Source of the DNA: Amycolatopsis sp. WQ 127309
GTDB taxonomy: Bacteria > Actinomycetota > Actinomycetes > Mycobacteriales > Pseudonocardiaceae
NCBI RefSeq assembly: GCF_023023025.1
Contig: NZ_CP095481.1
Coordinates: 4,712,001 to 4,776,000 of the forward strand
Length of the DNA: 64,000 nucleotides
Direction: 5' to 3'
Shown here: positions 8,907 to 19,084 of the stretch, piece by piece
Layout: each line of letters opens with the position of its first letter
How positions within the stretch are numbered: the stretch's first letter is position 1
Translations under genes and position numbers: made by a program
The notes under the pieces: generated by a model
The model's input: only the letters and a program-made list of their open reading frames with translations
Databases searched by the model: none
What the model was told of the DNA's origin: nothing

Positions 8907-9110
8907 TCAGGTTTCCACCTTGTCGTCCGCCGTCGCCACGATGGCGTCACGCAGGGCGGCCCGCAGCCGTCCCACGTCCAGCGGCCCGAGCACCGCCGCC
9001 TCGCCCGGTGGCGCGACGAGCACCACCTTGTCGTTGCTGACGAACACCGTCACGTCCCTGCGCCTGCCGGCCAGATCCCGGCAGGTGACCGACCACTCGC
9101 CCCGACTCAT
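8907..9110 (-). CDS. Small hypothetical protein
   Basis: A 67-residue protein starting MSRGEWSVTCRDL, with no signal peptide or membrane segment and a mixed beta-strand then helix pattern (VTVFVSNDKVVLVAPP, then GRLRAALRDAIVA). ATG 9110 was chosen for the Shine-Dalgarno-like GGAGGCG upstream. It lies upstream of the reductase fusion in the same orientation, 67 bases away. Third-codon G+C bias supports coding. I do not recognise a function. Confidence 0.6.
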   Translation of the reverse strand: MSRGEWSVTCRDLAGRRRDVTVFVSNDKVVLVAPPGEAAVLGPLDVGRLRAALRDAIVATADDKVET

Positions 9111-9313
9111 GGTCGCCGCCTCCGATTCCCTCGACGTTCTGCTTCGTGCGGGGGTGGGAGACCCGCGCCACGGCGCCATGACGCCGGTTCACCCGATCCG
9201 CCTACTCGCGAGTTTTCCCTTGCGGAACGAGGGGTTCCGGCGTACCGGGATGTGGTGCGGCGGGTTCCGGAGTAGGTTCGCGCCAGGATTTGCTGTCGCC
9301 GGTGGAGGTCAGG

Positions 9314-10537
9314 ATGTCGGAGCCGCGGAAGATCGTCGTCGTCGGAGCGGGCCTGGGCGGTGCGTCCGCCGCGGCCGCGTTGCGCGAACGCGGTTACCCC
9401 GGCGAAGTCCTGCTGATGGGGTCCGATCCGCACCGGCCGTACGAGCTGCCGCCGCTGTCGAAGGGCGTCCTGCTCGGCACCACCGACGAACCCGATTGGG
9501 TGCACGAAGAGAAGTACTACGCGGAGAAGGACATCCGGTTCACCCCCGGTGTCACCGCGACTCGCGTCGAGCTGGGCGCGCGGCTGGTCCTGGACGACGC
9601 GGGCGGCGAGCACCGCTACGACCGCCTCGTGCTGGCCACCGGCTCGCGCCCGAAGGCCCTCCCGGTCCCCGGCGGCGACCTGCCGGGTCTCTACACGCTG
9701 CGCAGCCTCGACGACGCGCTCAAGCTGCGGTCCGCGTTCGCCGAGGCGGAGCGCGTGGTCGTGATCGGCGCCGGCTGGATCGGCTCGGAAGCCGCCGCGG
9801 CCGCCCGCTCGCACGACGCGGACGTCACGGTGGTGGACCCGGTCGCGGTCCCGCTCTCGACGGTCATCGGCGAGACGATCGGCGGGGTGTTCCGGGACCT
9901 GCACACGGAAAACGGCGTCCACTGGCGCCTGGGCGAGCAGGTCGCGGAGATCACGGGCGGCCCGGACGGCGTCCGCGGCGTCAAGCTGGGCAACGGCGAC
10001 GAGCTGCCGGCGGACGTGGTCCTGGTGGCGGTCGGCGCGGCCCCGCGGGTCGAGCTGGCCCACGCGGCGGGCCTGGAGCTGTCCGACGACGGCGGCGTCG
10101 CGGTGGACGCGGGCCTGCGCACCGCGGCCCCGGACGTCTACGCGGTCGGCGACATCGCGGCCCACTTCCACCCGCGCTACGGCCGCCGCATCCGCGTGGA
10201 GCACTGGCAGAACGCGAAGGACCAGGGCACGCACGTGGCGCAGAACCTGCTGGGGGAGAACGAGCCCTACCTGGCGTCGCCGTACTTCTTCACCGACCAG
10301 TACGACCTGGGCTGCGAGTACCGCGGCCTGGCGGATCCGGCGGCGGACGAGCTGGTGGTGCGGGGCGACCTCGCGTCGCGGGAGTTCACGGCGTTCTGGC
10401 TCCGCGATGGCGAAGTGGCGGCGGCGATGAACGTGAACATGTGGGACGACGGCGACGCCCTGAGCGCGCTGGTCGACGGCCGCACGAAGGTGACGGCGGA
10501 GCAGCTCGAGACGGGCGATCTGGCGGACCTCGGCTGA
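9314..10537 (+). CDS. FAD-dependent NAD(P)H oxidoreductase (ferredoxin/rubredoxin reductase type)
   Basis: The protein is 407 residues. It has an N-terminal FAD site (VVVGAGLGGASAA), a second nucleotide-binding site (VVVIGAGWIGSEAAAAA), the second FAD signature (DVYAVGDIAAHF) and a C-terminal reductase dimerisation region containing EHWQNAKDQG. This is the layout of rhodocoxin- and putidaredoxin-reductase-type enzymes that pass electrons from NAD(P)H to a ferredoxin. No ferredoxin or oxygenase gene is adjacent. ATG 9314 follows GGAGGTCAG with ideal spacing, so it is preferred to the GTG-led longer frame. The redox partner is unknown. Confidence 0.88.
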   Translation: MSEPRKIVVVGAGLGGASAAAALRERGYPGEVLLMGSDPHRPYELPPLSKGVLLGTTDEPDWVHEEKYYAEKDIRFTPGVTATRVELGARLVLDDAGGEHRYDRLVLATGSRPKALPVPGGDLPGLYTLRSLDDALKLRSAFAEAERVVVIGAGWIGSEAAAAARSHDADVTVVDPVAVPLSTVIGETIGGVFRDLHTENGVHWRLGEQVAEITGGPDGVRGVKLGNGDELPADVVLVAVGAAPRVELAHAAGLELSDDGGVAVDAGLRTAAPDVYAVGDIAAHFHPRYGRRIRVEHWQNAKDQGTHVAQNLLGENEPYLASPYFFTDQYDLGCEYRGLADPAADELVVRGDLASREFTAFWLRDGEVAAAMNVNMWDDGDALSALVDGRTKVTAEQLETGDLADLG

Positions 10538-10554
10538 GGGTCAAGCCCGCTCAG

Positions 10555-11157
10555 ATGAACAACACTCCCGCTTGGCTGACCATCGCTGTCGCCGGCATGA
10601 CAGCGGTGGTCGCCCTCCTGACGGCGTCGATCACCACGTGGTTGACGACGAGAAGCGCGAACAAGAGATCCGCGACCGAGCTGGAGCAGCAACGGGAGCG
10701 GTTCGCCCAGGAACTCGAGCATCAGCGTGAGCTGGAACGTCGGAAGCTCCTGTTCGGGTTGAGGTCGGAGCTCTACCTGAAGATCACCCAGGTGTTCGCG
10801 GACGCCGTGACCGCGCTTTCCGTCTCTCGTTCCGGTCAGTCCGATGGCAACGCGGAGACCGCTCTCGAGCTGGCCGGCGCGCTGCGCAGGTTGCAGGACC
10901 TGGTCACCTCGTGCGCCATCGTCGCTTCCGAGGACGTCACGTCGGCCGCTCGCAGCTTCGGTGGCCGGCTCCGGGCGACGCGGGACTGGCTCGCCCGGCC
11001 GGACATGAAGCTGCGGGGACGGAACTTCGACGACGTGTGGGACCCCGCCGTGGACGCGTTCGAGCTGCTCACGAACGCCATGCGCGTCGACCTGGGATCG
11101 ATCGACGACAGCTCGAAAGAGGTGGGCAACCGGCTCAAGACACCGGATCCGGCCTGA
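10555..11157 (+). CDS. Membrane-anchored coiled-coil protein of unknown function
   Basis: A 200-residue protein with one hydrophobic segment at about 6-30 (WLTIAVAGMTAVVALLTASI), then a charged heptad-like helix containing ELEQQRERFAQELEHQRELE, then a mainly helical cytoplasmic-looking domain. The layout resembles small actinobacterial proteins of unknown role found singly in genomes. ATG 10555 has only a weak GAGGG upstream. It starts 17 bases after the flavoprotein stop, and its last 23 bases overlap the convergent MFS gene. No function is assigned. Confidence 0.68.
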   Translation: MNNTPAWLTIAVAGMTAVVALLTASITTWLTTRSANKRSATELEQQRERFAQELEHQRELERRKLLFGLRSELYLKITQVFADAVTALSVSRSGQSDGNAETALELAGALRRLQDLVTSCAIVASEDVTSAARSFGGRLRATRDWLARPDMKLRGRNFDDVWDPAVDAFELLTNAMRVDLGSIDDSSKEVGNRLKTPDPA

Positions 11158-12361
11158 CCACCGGCCGGGTGAGCGTCAGGAACGCCACCAGCGCCAGCAG
11201 CGCGAACCCGGCGATGGTCGCCGCCATCGGGACGGCCGTTCCCGGGCCGCCCAAGCCCACCAGCGGTGTGGCCACTCCGCCGACCACGAACTGCAGCACG
11301 CCCAGCAACGCCGACGCCGCGCCCGCCGAGCGGGCGTGTTCGGCCAGGGCCAGGGAACTCGCGTTCGGCATCACCAGGCCGATGCTCGACACCAGCAGGA
11401 ACAACGACACCAGCAGCGCGGCCAGCGGCAGGTGCGCCAGCGCCGACACCAGCACCAGGACGCCGCCGAGTGCGCCGAGGAGGAGACCGGCGAGCAGCAG
11501 CGTGCGCTCGGGAACCCGGCCCACCAGCCGGCCGTTGAGCTGGCCCGCCAGCACGATGCCGACGCCGTTGGCGCCGAAGACCACGCTGTAGGCCTGTGGG
11601 CTCAACCCGTACACCCCCTGCAGCGCGAACGACGACCCCGAGATGTAGGCGAACATCGACGCGAACAGCAGGCCGGACGCCAGCGCGTAGCCCGCGAACG
11701 TCCGGTCCACCGCCAGCCGCCCGTACGTCTTCATCACCCGGCCGAGACGCGCCGGTGAGCGCCGGGAAACCGGCAGCGGCTCGGGGAGCGCGAAAGCCAC
11801 CACGGCCAGCAACACGGCGCCGAACACCGTCAGCACGACGAACACCCCGCGCCACGACGTCCAGTTCAGCAGCTGGCCGCCGATCAGCGGGGCGAGGATC
11901 GGGGCCAGGCCGCTGACCAGCATCAGCGTCGAGAAGAACTTCGTCATCGCGGTGCCGGAGTACAGGTCGCGCACGGCGGCGCGGGCGATCACGATGCCCG
12001 CGGCGGCGCCGAGGGACTGGATGCCCCGGGCGGCGACGAGCAGCCACGCGTCCGGGCTGACCGCGCACAGCACCGAGCCCACGACGTACAGGACCAGCCC
12101 CACGAGGAGCGGCCCGCGCCGGCCGAGCGCGTCCGACAGCGGCCCGAGCACCAGCTGGCCGACCGCGAGGCCGACGATGAACGCGCTGAGCGTCAGCTGC
12201 ACCGTGGTGTCCGCGGCGTGCAGGTCGCCCGCCATCTGCGGCAGCGCCGGCAGGTACATGTCGATGGACAGGGGCCCGAACGCCGAGAGCCCGCCCAGGA
12301 TCAGGACGAACTTCAGCTGCGCGCGCCGGGTGGGCGCGGCAGGTTCCGCCGTGTCGGTCAT
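11135..12361 (-). CDS. MFS drug-resistance transporter, Bcr/CflA family
   Basis: This 408-residue protein has twelve predicted membrane helices. It carries the Bcr/CflA-like N-terminal sequence [16 protein letters not shown] and the MFS loop motif [14 protein letters not shown] between helices 2 and 3. The family exports bicyclomycin, sulfonamides, chloramphenicol-type drugs or small metabolites by proton antiport; the substrate here is unknown. ATG 12361 has GAGGAGGCGC directly upstream. The 3' end overlaps the convergent coiled-coil gene by 23 bp. Confidence 0.87.
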   Translation of the reverse strand: MTDTAEPAAPTRRAQLKFVLILGGLSAFGPLSIDMYLPALPQMAGDLHAADTTVQLTLSAFIVGLAVGQLVLGPLSDALGRRGPLLVGLVLYVVGSVLCAVSPDAWLLVAARGIQSLGAAAGIVIARAAVRDLYSGTAMTKFFSTLMLVSGLAPILAPLIGGQLLNWTSWRGVFVVLTVFGAVLLAVVAFALPEPLPVSRRSPARLGRVMKTYGRLAVDRTFAGYALASGLLFASMFAYISGSSFALQGVYGLSPQAYSVVFGANGVGIVLAGQLNGRLVGRVPERTLLLAGLLLGALGGVLVLVSALAHLPLAALLVSLFLLVSSIGLVMPNASSLALAEHARSAGAASALLGVLQFVVGGVATPLVGLGGPGTAVPMAATIAGFALLALVAFLTLTRPVVRPDPVS

Positions 12362-12524
12362 GCGCCTCCTCGAGTTACCCAAAGGAGCAGCGACGCGGTC
12401 ATCGGGCCTATTCCGCCTGTGACTGGTGACACCCCGTGCTCGTCCGGGCCCCCACCGCCACTGATCCGACCATTTTCGCGCCGATTGTGCGACGGCTCTG
12501 GATCGGAGGCCTCGTCTGCGATAT

Positions 12525-12539
12525 ACATCGGATGTCTGG
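12525..12539 (+). promoter_or_regulatory. Candidate operator of the L-fucose locus regulator (site 1)
   Basis: ACATCGGATGTCTGG lies 25-39 bases upstream of the first gene of the fucose operon. Its left part, ACAT-CGG-ATGT, is a perfect short palindrome. A near copy, ACCTCGGATGTTTGG, lies in the divergent promoter region of the GntR gene at 19907-19921. Sharing of 13 of 15 positions at the two places where this regulator should act supports an operator. Confidence 0.45.
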
Positions 12540-12563
12540 TCGGGCTGGTGAAGGGAAACATCC

Positions 12564-13415
12564 GTGCAGCTGGTACGCCTCGGAGAGCCGGGAAGCGAGC
12601 GTCCGTACGTCCGCGCCGACGACGGTACGACCTACGGGCTGAGCGGGCTGACCGCCGACGTCGACGGCGGGTTCCTCGCCACCGGCGGCCTCGCCCGGGT
12701 GGCCGCCGCGCTCGCCGCCGGGGAGCTGCCGGCGGAAGACGTCACGGGCCTGCGCGTCGGCTCGCCGATCGCCCAGCCGGGCAAGGTCGTCTGCATCGGG
12801 ATGAACTACCGCCGCCACGCCGAGGAGACCGGCGCGACGCCGCCGACCGAGCCCGTCGTGTTCATGAAGGCGCCGGACGTCGTGGTCGGCCCCGGCGACG
12901 ACGTCCTCATCCCGCGCAGGTCGGTCAGCACCGACTGGGAGGTCGAGCTCGGCGTCGTCATCGGCACGACCGCCCGCTACCTCGACAGCGTCGAGGAGGC
13001 CCTGGACCACGTCGCCGGGTACGTCGTCTCGAACGACGTTTCCGAGCGTGCGCTGCAGTTCAGCACCGCCCAGTGGGACAAGGGCAAGTCCTGCGAGAAC
13101 TTCAACCCGCTCGGCCCGGCACTCGTGCCCGCGGCGCAGGTGCCCGATCCGCAGGACCTCGGCCTGCGGCTGTGGGTCAACGGCGAGAAGAAGCAGGACT
13201 CGTCGACCAAGGACATGATCTTCTCCGTGGCCGAGATCATCCACCACCTGAGCCAGGTGATGGTGCTGCGCCCCGGCGACCTGATCAACACCGGCACGCC
13301 CGAAGGCGTCGCGCTCGGCCAGCCCGACCCGAAGCCGTACCTGCGCGACGGCGACGTGATCGAGCTGGAGATCGACGGCCTCGGCCGGCAGCGCCAGACC
13401 GCGAGGCAGGCCTGA
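12564..13415 (+). CDS. Fumarylacetoacetate hydrolase-fold enzyme, probable 2,4-diketo-3-deoxy-L-fuconate hydrolase
   Basis: This 283-residue FAH-family protein has a short N-terminal domain and the catalytic domain with [12 protein letters not shown], the metal-ligand segment [27 protein letters not shown] and [11 protein letters not shown]. In the L-fucose pathway an enzyme of this family splits 2,4-diketo-3-deoxy-L-fuconate into pyruvate and L-lactate. That assignment rests on the adjacent fuconate dehydratase and SDR. The GTG start follows AAGGGA. It is the first gene of a co-directional run to 19055 and ends 2 bases before the dehydratase. Acylpyruvate hydrolase is the generic alternative. 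Confidence 0.85.
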   Translation: MQLVRLGEPGSERPYVRADDGTTYGLSGLTADVDGGFLATGGLARVAAALAAGELPAEDVTGLRVGSPIAQPGKVVCIGMNYRRHAEETGATPPTEPVVFMKAPDVVVGPGDDVLIPRRSVSTDWEVELGVVIGTTARYLDSVEEALDHVAGYVVSNDVSERALQFSTAQWDKGKSCENFNPLGPALVPAAQVPDPQDLGLRLWVNGEKKQDSSTKDMIFSVAEIIHHLSQVMVLRPGDLINTGTPEGVALGQPDPKPYLRDGDVIELEIDGLGRQRQTARQA

Positions 13416-13417
13416 CC

Positions 13418-14722
13418 ATGGCGAAGATCATCGGCATGGAGGTCCTCGACGTCCGGTTCCCGACGTCGCGGGAGCTCGACGGCTCCGACGCGATGAACCC
13501 CGACCCGGACTACTCCGCGGCCTACGTCGTGCTGCACACCGACGGCGGCCCGGACGGCTACGGCCTCGCGTTCACCATCGGCCGCGGCAACGACGTCCAG
13601 GCCGCCGCGATCCGCGCGCTCGCGCCGCACGTCGTCGGCCGCGACGTCCCGGCGGACGCGGCCGCGCTCGGCGACCTGTCGCGCACGCTCGTCGGCGACT
13701 CGCAGTTCCGCTGGCTGGGCCCGGAAAAGGGCGTCGCGCACATGGCGGTCGGCGCGGTCGTCAACGCCGCGTGGGACCTCGCCGCGCGCCGCGCCGGCCT
13801 CCCGGTCTGGAAGTTCGCGGCCCGGATGACGCCCGAAGAGCTGGTGTCGCTCGTCGACTTCCGGTACCTGAGTGACGCGCTCACCGAGGCCGAAGCCCTC
13901 GACATCCTGCGTGCCGCCGAGCCCGGCCGGGCCGAGCGGGTCGCGCAGCTGGAAGCCACCGGCTACCGCGCCTACAGCACGTCTCCCGGCTGGCTCGGGT
14001 ACGCCGACGCGAAGCTGGTCCGGCTGTCCGAACAGGCCGTCGCGGACGGCTTCGACATGATCAAGCTCAAGGTCGGCGGCAACCTCGACGACGACGTCCG
14101 GCGGATGAAACTCGCCCGCGAGACGGTCGGCGACGACATCCGCATCGCCGTCGACGCCAACCAGCGCTGGGACGTCTCCGCCGCGATCACCTGGATGACC
14201 GCGCTGGCGCCGTACGACCCGTACTGGATCGAAGAACCGACGTCCCCGGACGACATCCTCGGCCACGCCGCCATCGCGAAAGCGCTTGCGCCGATCCGCG
14301 TCGCCACCGGCGAGCACGTCCAGAACCGCGTGATGTTCAAGCAGCTCCTGCAGGCGAACGCGATCTCCGTGCTCCAACTGGACGCCGCCCGCGTCGGCGG
14401 GTTCAACGAGAACCTGGCGATCCTGTTGCTGGCCGCCAAGTTCGGTGTCCCGGTGTGCCCGCACGCCGGCGGCGTCGGGCTCTGCGAGCTCGTGCGGCAC
14501 CTGTCGCTGTTCGACTTCGTCGCGGTGTCGGCGTCGGACACCGACCGCACCATCGAGTGGGTCGACCACCTGCACGAGCACTTCACCGACCCGGCCGTCG
14601 TGCAGCGCGGCCGGTACCTCGCCCCGACCGCCCCCGGGTTCTCCGCGCGCATGCACGACGCCACGCTGCGCCGGTTCCGCTTCCCGGACGGTCCCGAGTG
14701 GACGGAGACCGCAAGTGAGTGA
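13418..14722 (+). CDS. L-fuconate dehydratase (enolase superfamily)
   Basis: A 434-residue enolase-superfamily enzyme. The N-terminal [19 protein letters not shown] and RWLGPEKGV, the base motif IKLKVGG, metal-ligand segments VDANQRWD and [20 protein letters not shown] and [17 protein letters not shown] closely match the characterised Xanthomonas L-fuconate dehydratase. It converts L-fuconate to 2-keto-3-deoxy-L-fuconate in the cytoplasm. The start is ATG 13418, 2 bases after the FAH gene. The 3' end overlaps the SDR gene by 8 bp. This is the most specific member of the cluster and defines its substrate. Confidence 0.93.
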   Translation: MAKIIGMEVLDVRFPTSRELDGSDAMNPDPDYSAAYVVLHTDGGPDGYGLAFTIGRGNDVQAAAIRALAPHVVGRDVPADAAALGDLSRTLVGDSQFRWLGPEKGVAHMAVGAVVNAAWDLAARRAGLPVWKFAARMTPEELVSLVDFRYLSDALTEAEALDILRAAEPGRAERVAQLEATGYRAYSTSPGWLGYADAKLVRLSEQAVADGFDMIKLKVGGNLDDDVRRMKLARETVGDDIRIAVDANQRWDVSAAITWMTALAPYDPYWIEEPTSPDDILGHAAIAKALAPIRVATGEHVQNRVMFKQLLQANAISVLQLDAARVGGFNENLAILLLAAKFGVPVCPHAGGVGLCELVRHLSLFDFVAVSASDTDRTIEWVDHLHEHFTDPAVVQRGRYLAPTAPGFSARMHDATLRRFRFPDGPEWTETASE

Positions 14723-15458
14723 ATTCGAGGGCCTGGTGGCCGCCGTCACCGGAGGCGCCTCGGGGATCGGCCTGGCGACGGCGACCCTGCTGGCCGAACG
14801 CGGCGCCCAGGTGGCGGTGCTCGACCTCAAACCGGGCGACGACGGCTTCCGCTGTGACGTCTCCTCGGACGACGAGGTGCGCACCGCGATCGACGCCGTC
14901 GTGGAACGCTTCGGGCGGCTCGACATCCTCGTCAACAACGCCGGCATCGGCGCGCAGGGCGACGTCACCGCCAACGGCGACGACGAGTGGCACCGCGTGT
15001 TCGACGTCAACGTCGTCGGCATGGTCCGGCTCGCCCGGGCCGCGTTGCCGCACCTCAGGAACTCGCCGTCCGCGGCGATCGTCAACACCTGCTCCATCGC
15101 GGCCTGGGCCGGCCTGCCCAGCCGCGCGCTCTACTCGGCCAGCAAGGGTGCGGTGCTCTCGCTGACCCTGGCCATGGCGACCGACCACCTGCCCGACCGG
15201 ATCCGCGTCAACTGCGTGTGCCCGGGCACGGCGGACACCCCCTGGGTGGGCCGGCTGCTCGACTCCGCCGGCGACCCGGCGGCCGAACGCGCGGCGCTCG
15301 CCGCGCGCCAGCCGATGGGCCGGCTGGTCACCGCCGACGAGGTCGCGAACGCGATCGTCTACCTCGCCAGCCCGCTGTCCGCTTCGACCACCGGCACCGC
15401 GCTCGCGGTCGACGGTGGCATGTACGGCCTGCGCCCGCGCGGCCCCGTTCAGCAGTAA
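14715..15458 (+). CDS. SDR dehydrogenase, probable 2-keto-3-deoxy-L-fuconate 4-dehydrogenase
   Basis: The protein is a 247-residue classical SDR with cofactor motif [12 protein letters not shown], catalytic Ser in [15 protein letters not shown], and the C-terminal AVDGGMYG. Position between fuconate dehydratase and the importer fits the NAD-dependent oxidation of 2-keto-3-deoxy-L-fuconate to the 2,4-diketo acid, the substrate of the FAH enzyme. GTG 14715 overlaps the dehydratase end by 8 bp and follows a GGAG, suggesting translational coupling. An L-fucose 1-dehydrogenase role is possible, but the AKR at 20307 fits that step better. Confidence 0.85.
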   Translation: MSEFEGLVAAVTGGASGIGLATATLLAERGAQVAVLDLKPGDDGFRCDVSSDDEVRTAIDAVVERFGRLDILVNNAGIGAQGDVTANGDDEWHRVFDVNVVGMVRLARAALPHLRNSPSAAIVNTCSIAAWAGLPSRALYSASKGAVLSLTLAMATDHLPDRIRVNCVCPGTADTPWVGRLLDSAGDPAAERAALAARQPMGRLVTADEVANAIVYLASPLSASTTGTALAVDGGMYGLRPRGPVQQ

Positions 15459-15490
15459 CAGACTTTTTCGCTGTCATCAAGGAGGATGCG

Positions 15491-16537
15491 GTGCACAACA
15501 GGGTGATCCAGGTGGCCGCCACGGCCGCCGTCTGCGGCCTGGTGCTGGCCGCCTGCGGGTCCACTAAGGACAATGCGGCCGCGCCGAGCGCGGGCGGGGG
15601 CGACACCGGCGGCAAGGTCGGCGCGACCCTGCCGCTGCTGACCTCGCCGTTCTGGCAGGCCTACAACAACTACGTGCCGCAGATGGCGAAGACCGAGGGC
15701 GTCGACGTCCTCCCGACGGTCAACGCCGACAGCGACCCGGCGAAGCTGATCACCGACATCGGCACGTTCCTCAACCAGGGCGTCAAGGGCCTGGTCGTGA
15801 CGCCGCTGGACTCCGCGGCGATCGTCGCCGGGCTCAAGCAGGCGGAGAACAAGGGCGTGCCGGTGGTCGCGGTCGACGTCGCCCCCGAGAGCGGCAAGGT
15901 CGCGATGGTGGTGCGGGCCGACAACAAGGCCTACGGCACCAAGGCGTGCGACGCGATCGGCGAGAAGGTCAAGTCCGGCAAGGTCGTGCAGATCCAGGGT
16001 GACCTCGCCTCGGTCAACGGCCGCGACCGCTCGGAGGCCTTCAAGGCCTGCATGGCGCAGAAGTACCCGGGCATCCAGGTGCTGGACATCCCGGCCGAGT
16101 GGAAGGCCGACAAGGCGTCCTCCGGCCTCGACAGCATGCTGACGGCGAACCCGGACATCAAGGGCGTCTACATGCAGGCCGGCGGTGTCTACCTGGCCCC
16201 GACCGAGCAGGCGCTCAAGCGCAAGAACCTGTTCTTCCCGGTCGGCGACCCGAAGCACATCGTGCTCGTGTCCAACGACGGCATCCCGCAGGAGCTGGCC
16301 GCGATCCGGGCCGGCGAGCTGGACGCCACGGTGTCCCAGCCCGCCGACGCGTACGCGAAGTACGGCCTGTACTGGCTGAAGAAGGCCATGGCCGGCGAGA
16401 CGTTCAAGCCGGGCCCGACCGACCACGACAGCACCATCGTCGAGATCAGCCCCGGCATCCTCGAGGACCAGCTGCCCGCGCCCGTCATCACCAAGGCCAA
16501 CGTGGACGACAAGGCCCTGTGGGGGAACAACCTGTGA
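15491..16537 (+). CDS. Sugar ABC transporter substrate-binding lipoprotein (CUT2 type)
   Basis: A 348-residue protein with a signal peptide ending in the lipobox LAACGS, a disordered Gly/Ala linker, and a periplasmic-binding-protein type 1 fold with FWQAYNNYVPQMAK, VTPLDSAAIVAGLKQAENKGVPVV and TVSQPADAYAKYGLYW. The class includes ribose- and rhamnose-binding proteins. GTG 15491 follows AAGGAGGA with 5-base spacing. It should capture L-fucose or a fucoside at the cell surface for the two downstream components. The 3' end overlaps the ATPase gene (GTGA). Confidence 0.9.
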   Translation: MHNRVIQVAATAAVCGLVLAACGSTKDNAAAPSAGGGDTGGKVGATLPLLTSPFWQAYNNYVPQMAKTEGVDVLPTVNADSDPAKLITDIGTFLNQGVKGLVVTPLDSAAIVAGLKQAENKGVPVVAVDVAPESGKVAMVVRADNKAYGTKACDAIGEKVKSGKVVQIQGDLASVNGRDRSEAFKACMAQKYPGIQVLDIPAEWKADKASSGLDSMLTANPDIKGVYMQAGGVYLAPTEQALKRKNLFFPVGDPKHIVLVSNDGIPQELAAIRAGELDATVSQPADAYAKYGLYWLKKAMAGETFKPGPTDHDSTIVEISPGILEDQLPAPVITKANVDDKALWGNNL

Positions 16538-18045
16538 TCGCGCCGCCCGCCACCGCGGTGGTCAGCGCCCGCGGCGTCGGGAAGCGCTACGGCCCGACCG
16601 TGGCGCTGCACGACGTCAGCCTCGACGTGCACCCGGGCGAGTCGCACGCGCTCGTCGGGCGCAACGGGGCCGGCAAGTCGACGCTCGTCTCCATCCTGAC
16701 CGGCCTGTCCGCCACGGACACCGGGCACGTCGAGTTCGGCGGCGAGCCGGCCCCGCCCCTGACCAAGCAGGACGACTGGAAGGCGCGCGTGGCGTGCGTC
16801 TACCAGCACGCGATGGTCGTCCCGCAGCTCACGGTGGCCGAGAACCTGTTCCTGAACCGGCAGGCGGGCGGCGGGTTCGCCATCGGCTGGAAGAAGCTGC
16901 GGCGGCAGGCCACCGAGCTGCTCGGGTCGTGGGACGTGCACGTCGACGTCGACACCCCGGCCGGCGAGCTGTCGGTCGAGGACCGGCAGTTCGTCGAGAT
17001 CGCCCGCGCGCTGTCGTACGGCGCCCGGTTCATCGTGCTCGACGAACCGACCGCGCAGCTGGACAAACAGGCCATCGAGCGGCTCTTCGAGCGGATGCGC
17101 CAGATGCAGGCGAACGGCGTGACGTTCCTGTTCATCTCGCACCACCTGCACGAGGTCTACGAGGTGTGCCAGGCGGTCACGGTGCTGCGCGACGCGAAGC
17201 ACGTGCTGACCGCGCCGGTCGCCGAGGTCGGCCGGGCCGAGCTGGTCGACGCGATGACCGGCGAACCGGGCGGCCTGTCCGTCCGCGACGCCGCCACGCG
17301 GGACGCCCTGGAGGCGGACGCGCCGGAGATCCTGCAGGTCGACGGCCTGTCCGGCGACGGCTTCTCGGACGTCTCGTTCCGGCTCCGCCAGGGCGAGGTC
17401 GTCGGGCTCGCGGGCAGCAACGCCAGCGGGAAGCACCAGGTCGCCGAGACGATCTACGGCCTGCGGCGCCCGGCCGCGGGCACGGTCCGAGTCGAGGGCA
17501 AGCCGTTGCGGCCGGGGGACATCCCGGCGGCGCTCAAGGCCGGGATCGGCTGCGTGCCGCGCGACCGGCACCACGAAGGCCTGGTGCTGGAGCACCCGAT
17601 CATGGACAACGCCACACTGTCCATTTTGGACAAGATGGGCCGCGGCGGGATCGCGTCGCCGAAGACGCGGTTCACGAAGGCGTCCCAGGCGCTGGCGGAC
17701 TACGGCATCGTCGCCGCGAGCGCCGAGCAGCCGGTGTCGGACCTGTCCGGCGGCAACCAGCAGAAAGTCGTCCTCGCCCGGGCGCTGGCCAGTGACCCGC
17801 GGGTCGTCGTGCTGATCAACCCGACGGCCGGGGTGGACGTGAAGTCGAAGGAGGCGCTGCTCGCGGTCGTCGACCGGGTGCGCGCCGAAGGCAAGGCGGT
17901 GCTGATCGTCAGCGACGAGCTGGACGACCTGCGCCTGAGCGACCGGGTCCTGGTGCTGCGCGCCGGGGCCGTGGTCGCCGAGCACCAGGCCGGGTGGTCC
18001 GACGGCGACCTCGTGGCCGACATCGAAGGAGTCGAGCTTTCGTGA
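16534..18045 (+). CDS. Sugar ABC transporter ATPase with two nucleotide-binding domains
   Basis: The protein is 503 residues. The first domain has Walker A GRNGAGKST, a variant signature LSVEDRQFVEIARAL and Walker B FIVLDEPT. The second has a degenerate P-loop GSNASGKH and a canonical signature LSGGNQQKVVLARAL. A degenerate second site is normal for the RbsA/XylG class of sugar importers. GTG 16534 overlaps the previous stop as GTGA, and its own end overlaps the permease gene by 4 bp, so the three transport genes are translationally coupled. Confidence 0.92.
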   Translation: MIAPPATAVVSARGVGKRYGPTVALHDVSLDVHPGESHALVGRNGAGKSTLVSILTGLSATDTGHVEFGGEPAPPLTKQDDWKARVACVYQHAMVVPQLTVAENLFLNRQAGGGFAIGWKKLRRQATELLGSWDVHVDVDTPAGELSVEDRQFVEIARALSYGARFIVLDEPTAQLDKQAIERLFERMRQMQANGVTFLFISHHLHEVYEVCQAVTVLRDAKHVLTAPVAEVGRAELVDAMTGEPGGLSVRDAATRDALEADAPEILQVDGLSGDGFSDVSFRLRQGEVVGLAGSNASGKHQVAETIYGLRRPAAGTVRVEGKPLRPGDIPAALKAGIGCVPRDRHHEGLVLEHPIMDNATLSILDKMGRGGIASPKTRFTKASQALADYGIVAASAEQPVSDLSGGNQQKVVLARALASDPRVVVLINPTAGVDVKSKEALLAVVDRVRAEGKAVLIVSDELDDLRLSDRVLVLRAGAVVAEHQAGWSDGDLVADIEGVELS

Positions 18046-19055
18046 CCGACGTGATGACCGATCCCCAGCCGGAGCTGCCCGCGCCGCCCCGGCGTCGCAA
18101 GGCCCTCTGGCTGCGGGAACTCGCGCTGCTGCCCGCGCTCGTCGTGGTGTTCGTCATCGGTGGCCTGGTCGACGACACGTTCGTCGGCTGGAGCAACATC
18201 GTCAGCATCCTGACCGCGTCGGCCGCGCTGTCGCTGGTCGTGCTGGGCGAGTCGCTGGTGCTGATCACCGGGAAGTTCGACCTGTCGCTGGAATCCACCA
18301 TGGGCCTGGCGCCCGCGCTCGGCGCGATGGTGGTGATCCCGGCGGCGTCGGCCGGCTTCGGCGTCGAACTGCCCACCGCGATCGGCCTGCTGGTGATCCC
18401 GCTGTGCGGCGCGCTCGTCGGGTTCGTCAACGGCTTCCTGATCGTGAAGCTGAAACTGAACGCCTTCATCGTCACCCTCGCCATGCTCACCGTGCTGCGG
18501 GGTGTGCAGGTCGGCTCGACCAAGGGCAAGACGCTGTTCAACCTGCCGGACTCGTTCACGAACCTGGCGACCACGACGTTCGCCGGGCTGCCGATGTCGG
18601 TGTGGCTGGCGGCGGTGCTGTTCGCGGTCGCCGGCTGGGTGCTGCGCTACCACCGCGTCGGCCGCGCGCTGTACGCGATCGGCGGCAACCGCGAAGCCGC
18701 GCGGGCGGCCGGGGTGCGCGTCGACCGGATCGCGTGGGCGGTGTTCGTCGTCGCCGGCATCCTCGCGGCGATCGGCGGGCTCGCGTACACGGGGTACGTC
18801 GGCGCGCTGGGCGCGAACCAGGGCTCGGGGCTGATCCTGCAGGTCTTCGCGGCCGCGGTGATCGGCGGCGTCTCCCTCGACGGCGGCAAGGGCACGCTCG
18901 TCGGCGCGCTGACCGGCGTCCTGCTGCTGTCGTCGGTGTCGAGCCTGCTCAACTACGCGCACGTCACGGCGGAGTGGCAGGGCGCCATCTACGGCGCCAT
19001 CATCCTGGTCGCGCTGATCATCGCCCGGTACGCCGGCGGCAAACCCCAAACCTGA
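18042..19055 (+). CDS. Sugar ABC transporter permease (RbsC type)
   Basis: A 337-residue permease with a basic cytoplasmic N-terminus (APPRRRKALWLRE), eight to ten membrane helices, and family sequences GESLVLITGKFDLSLES and GRALYAIGGNREAARAAGVRVD. It should form a homodimeric channel with the dual-domain ATPase. GTG 18042 overlaps the ATPase stop; an ATG 12 bases downstream is the alternative start. It is the last gene of the fucose uptake and catabolism operon and is followed by a long hairpin. Confidence 0.9.
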   Translation: MTDVMTDPQPELPAPPRRRKALWLRELALLPALVVVFVIGGLVDDTFVGWSNIVSILTASAALSLVVLGESLVLITGKFDLSLESTMGLAPALGAMVVIPAASAGFGVELPTAIGLLVIPLCGALVGFVNGFLIVKLKLNAFIVTLAMLTVLRGVQVGSTKGKTLFNLPDSFTNLATTTFAGLPMSVWLAAVLFAVAGWVLRYHRVGRALYAIGGNREAARAAGVRVDRIAWAVFVVAGILAAIGGLAYTGYVGALGANQGSGLILQVFAAAVIGGVSLDGGKGTLVGALTGVLLLSSVSSLLNYAHVTAEWQGAIYGAIILVALIIARYAGGKPQT

Positions 19056-19084
19056 GCCGCCCTGTGTGATCATCCGACGTTCAA

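Noticed and set aside
6731-9040. A 769-codon open frame on the plus strand
   Set aside because: It is antisense to the reductase fusion, lacks a ribosome site and encodes Arg/Gly-rich low-complexity sequence, a common shadow in high-GC DNA.
12218-14722. An 834-codon frame ending in fuconate dehydratase
   Set aside because: The first 400 codons are a shadow of the FAH gene and its promoter; the family N-terminus and start lie at 13418.
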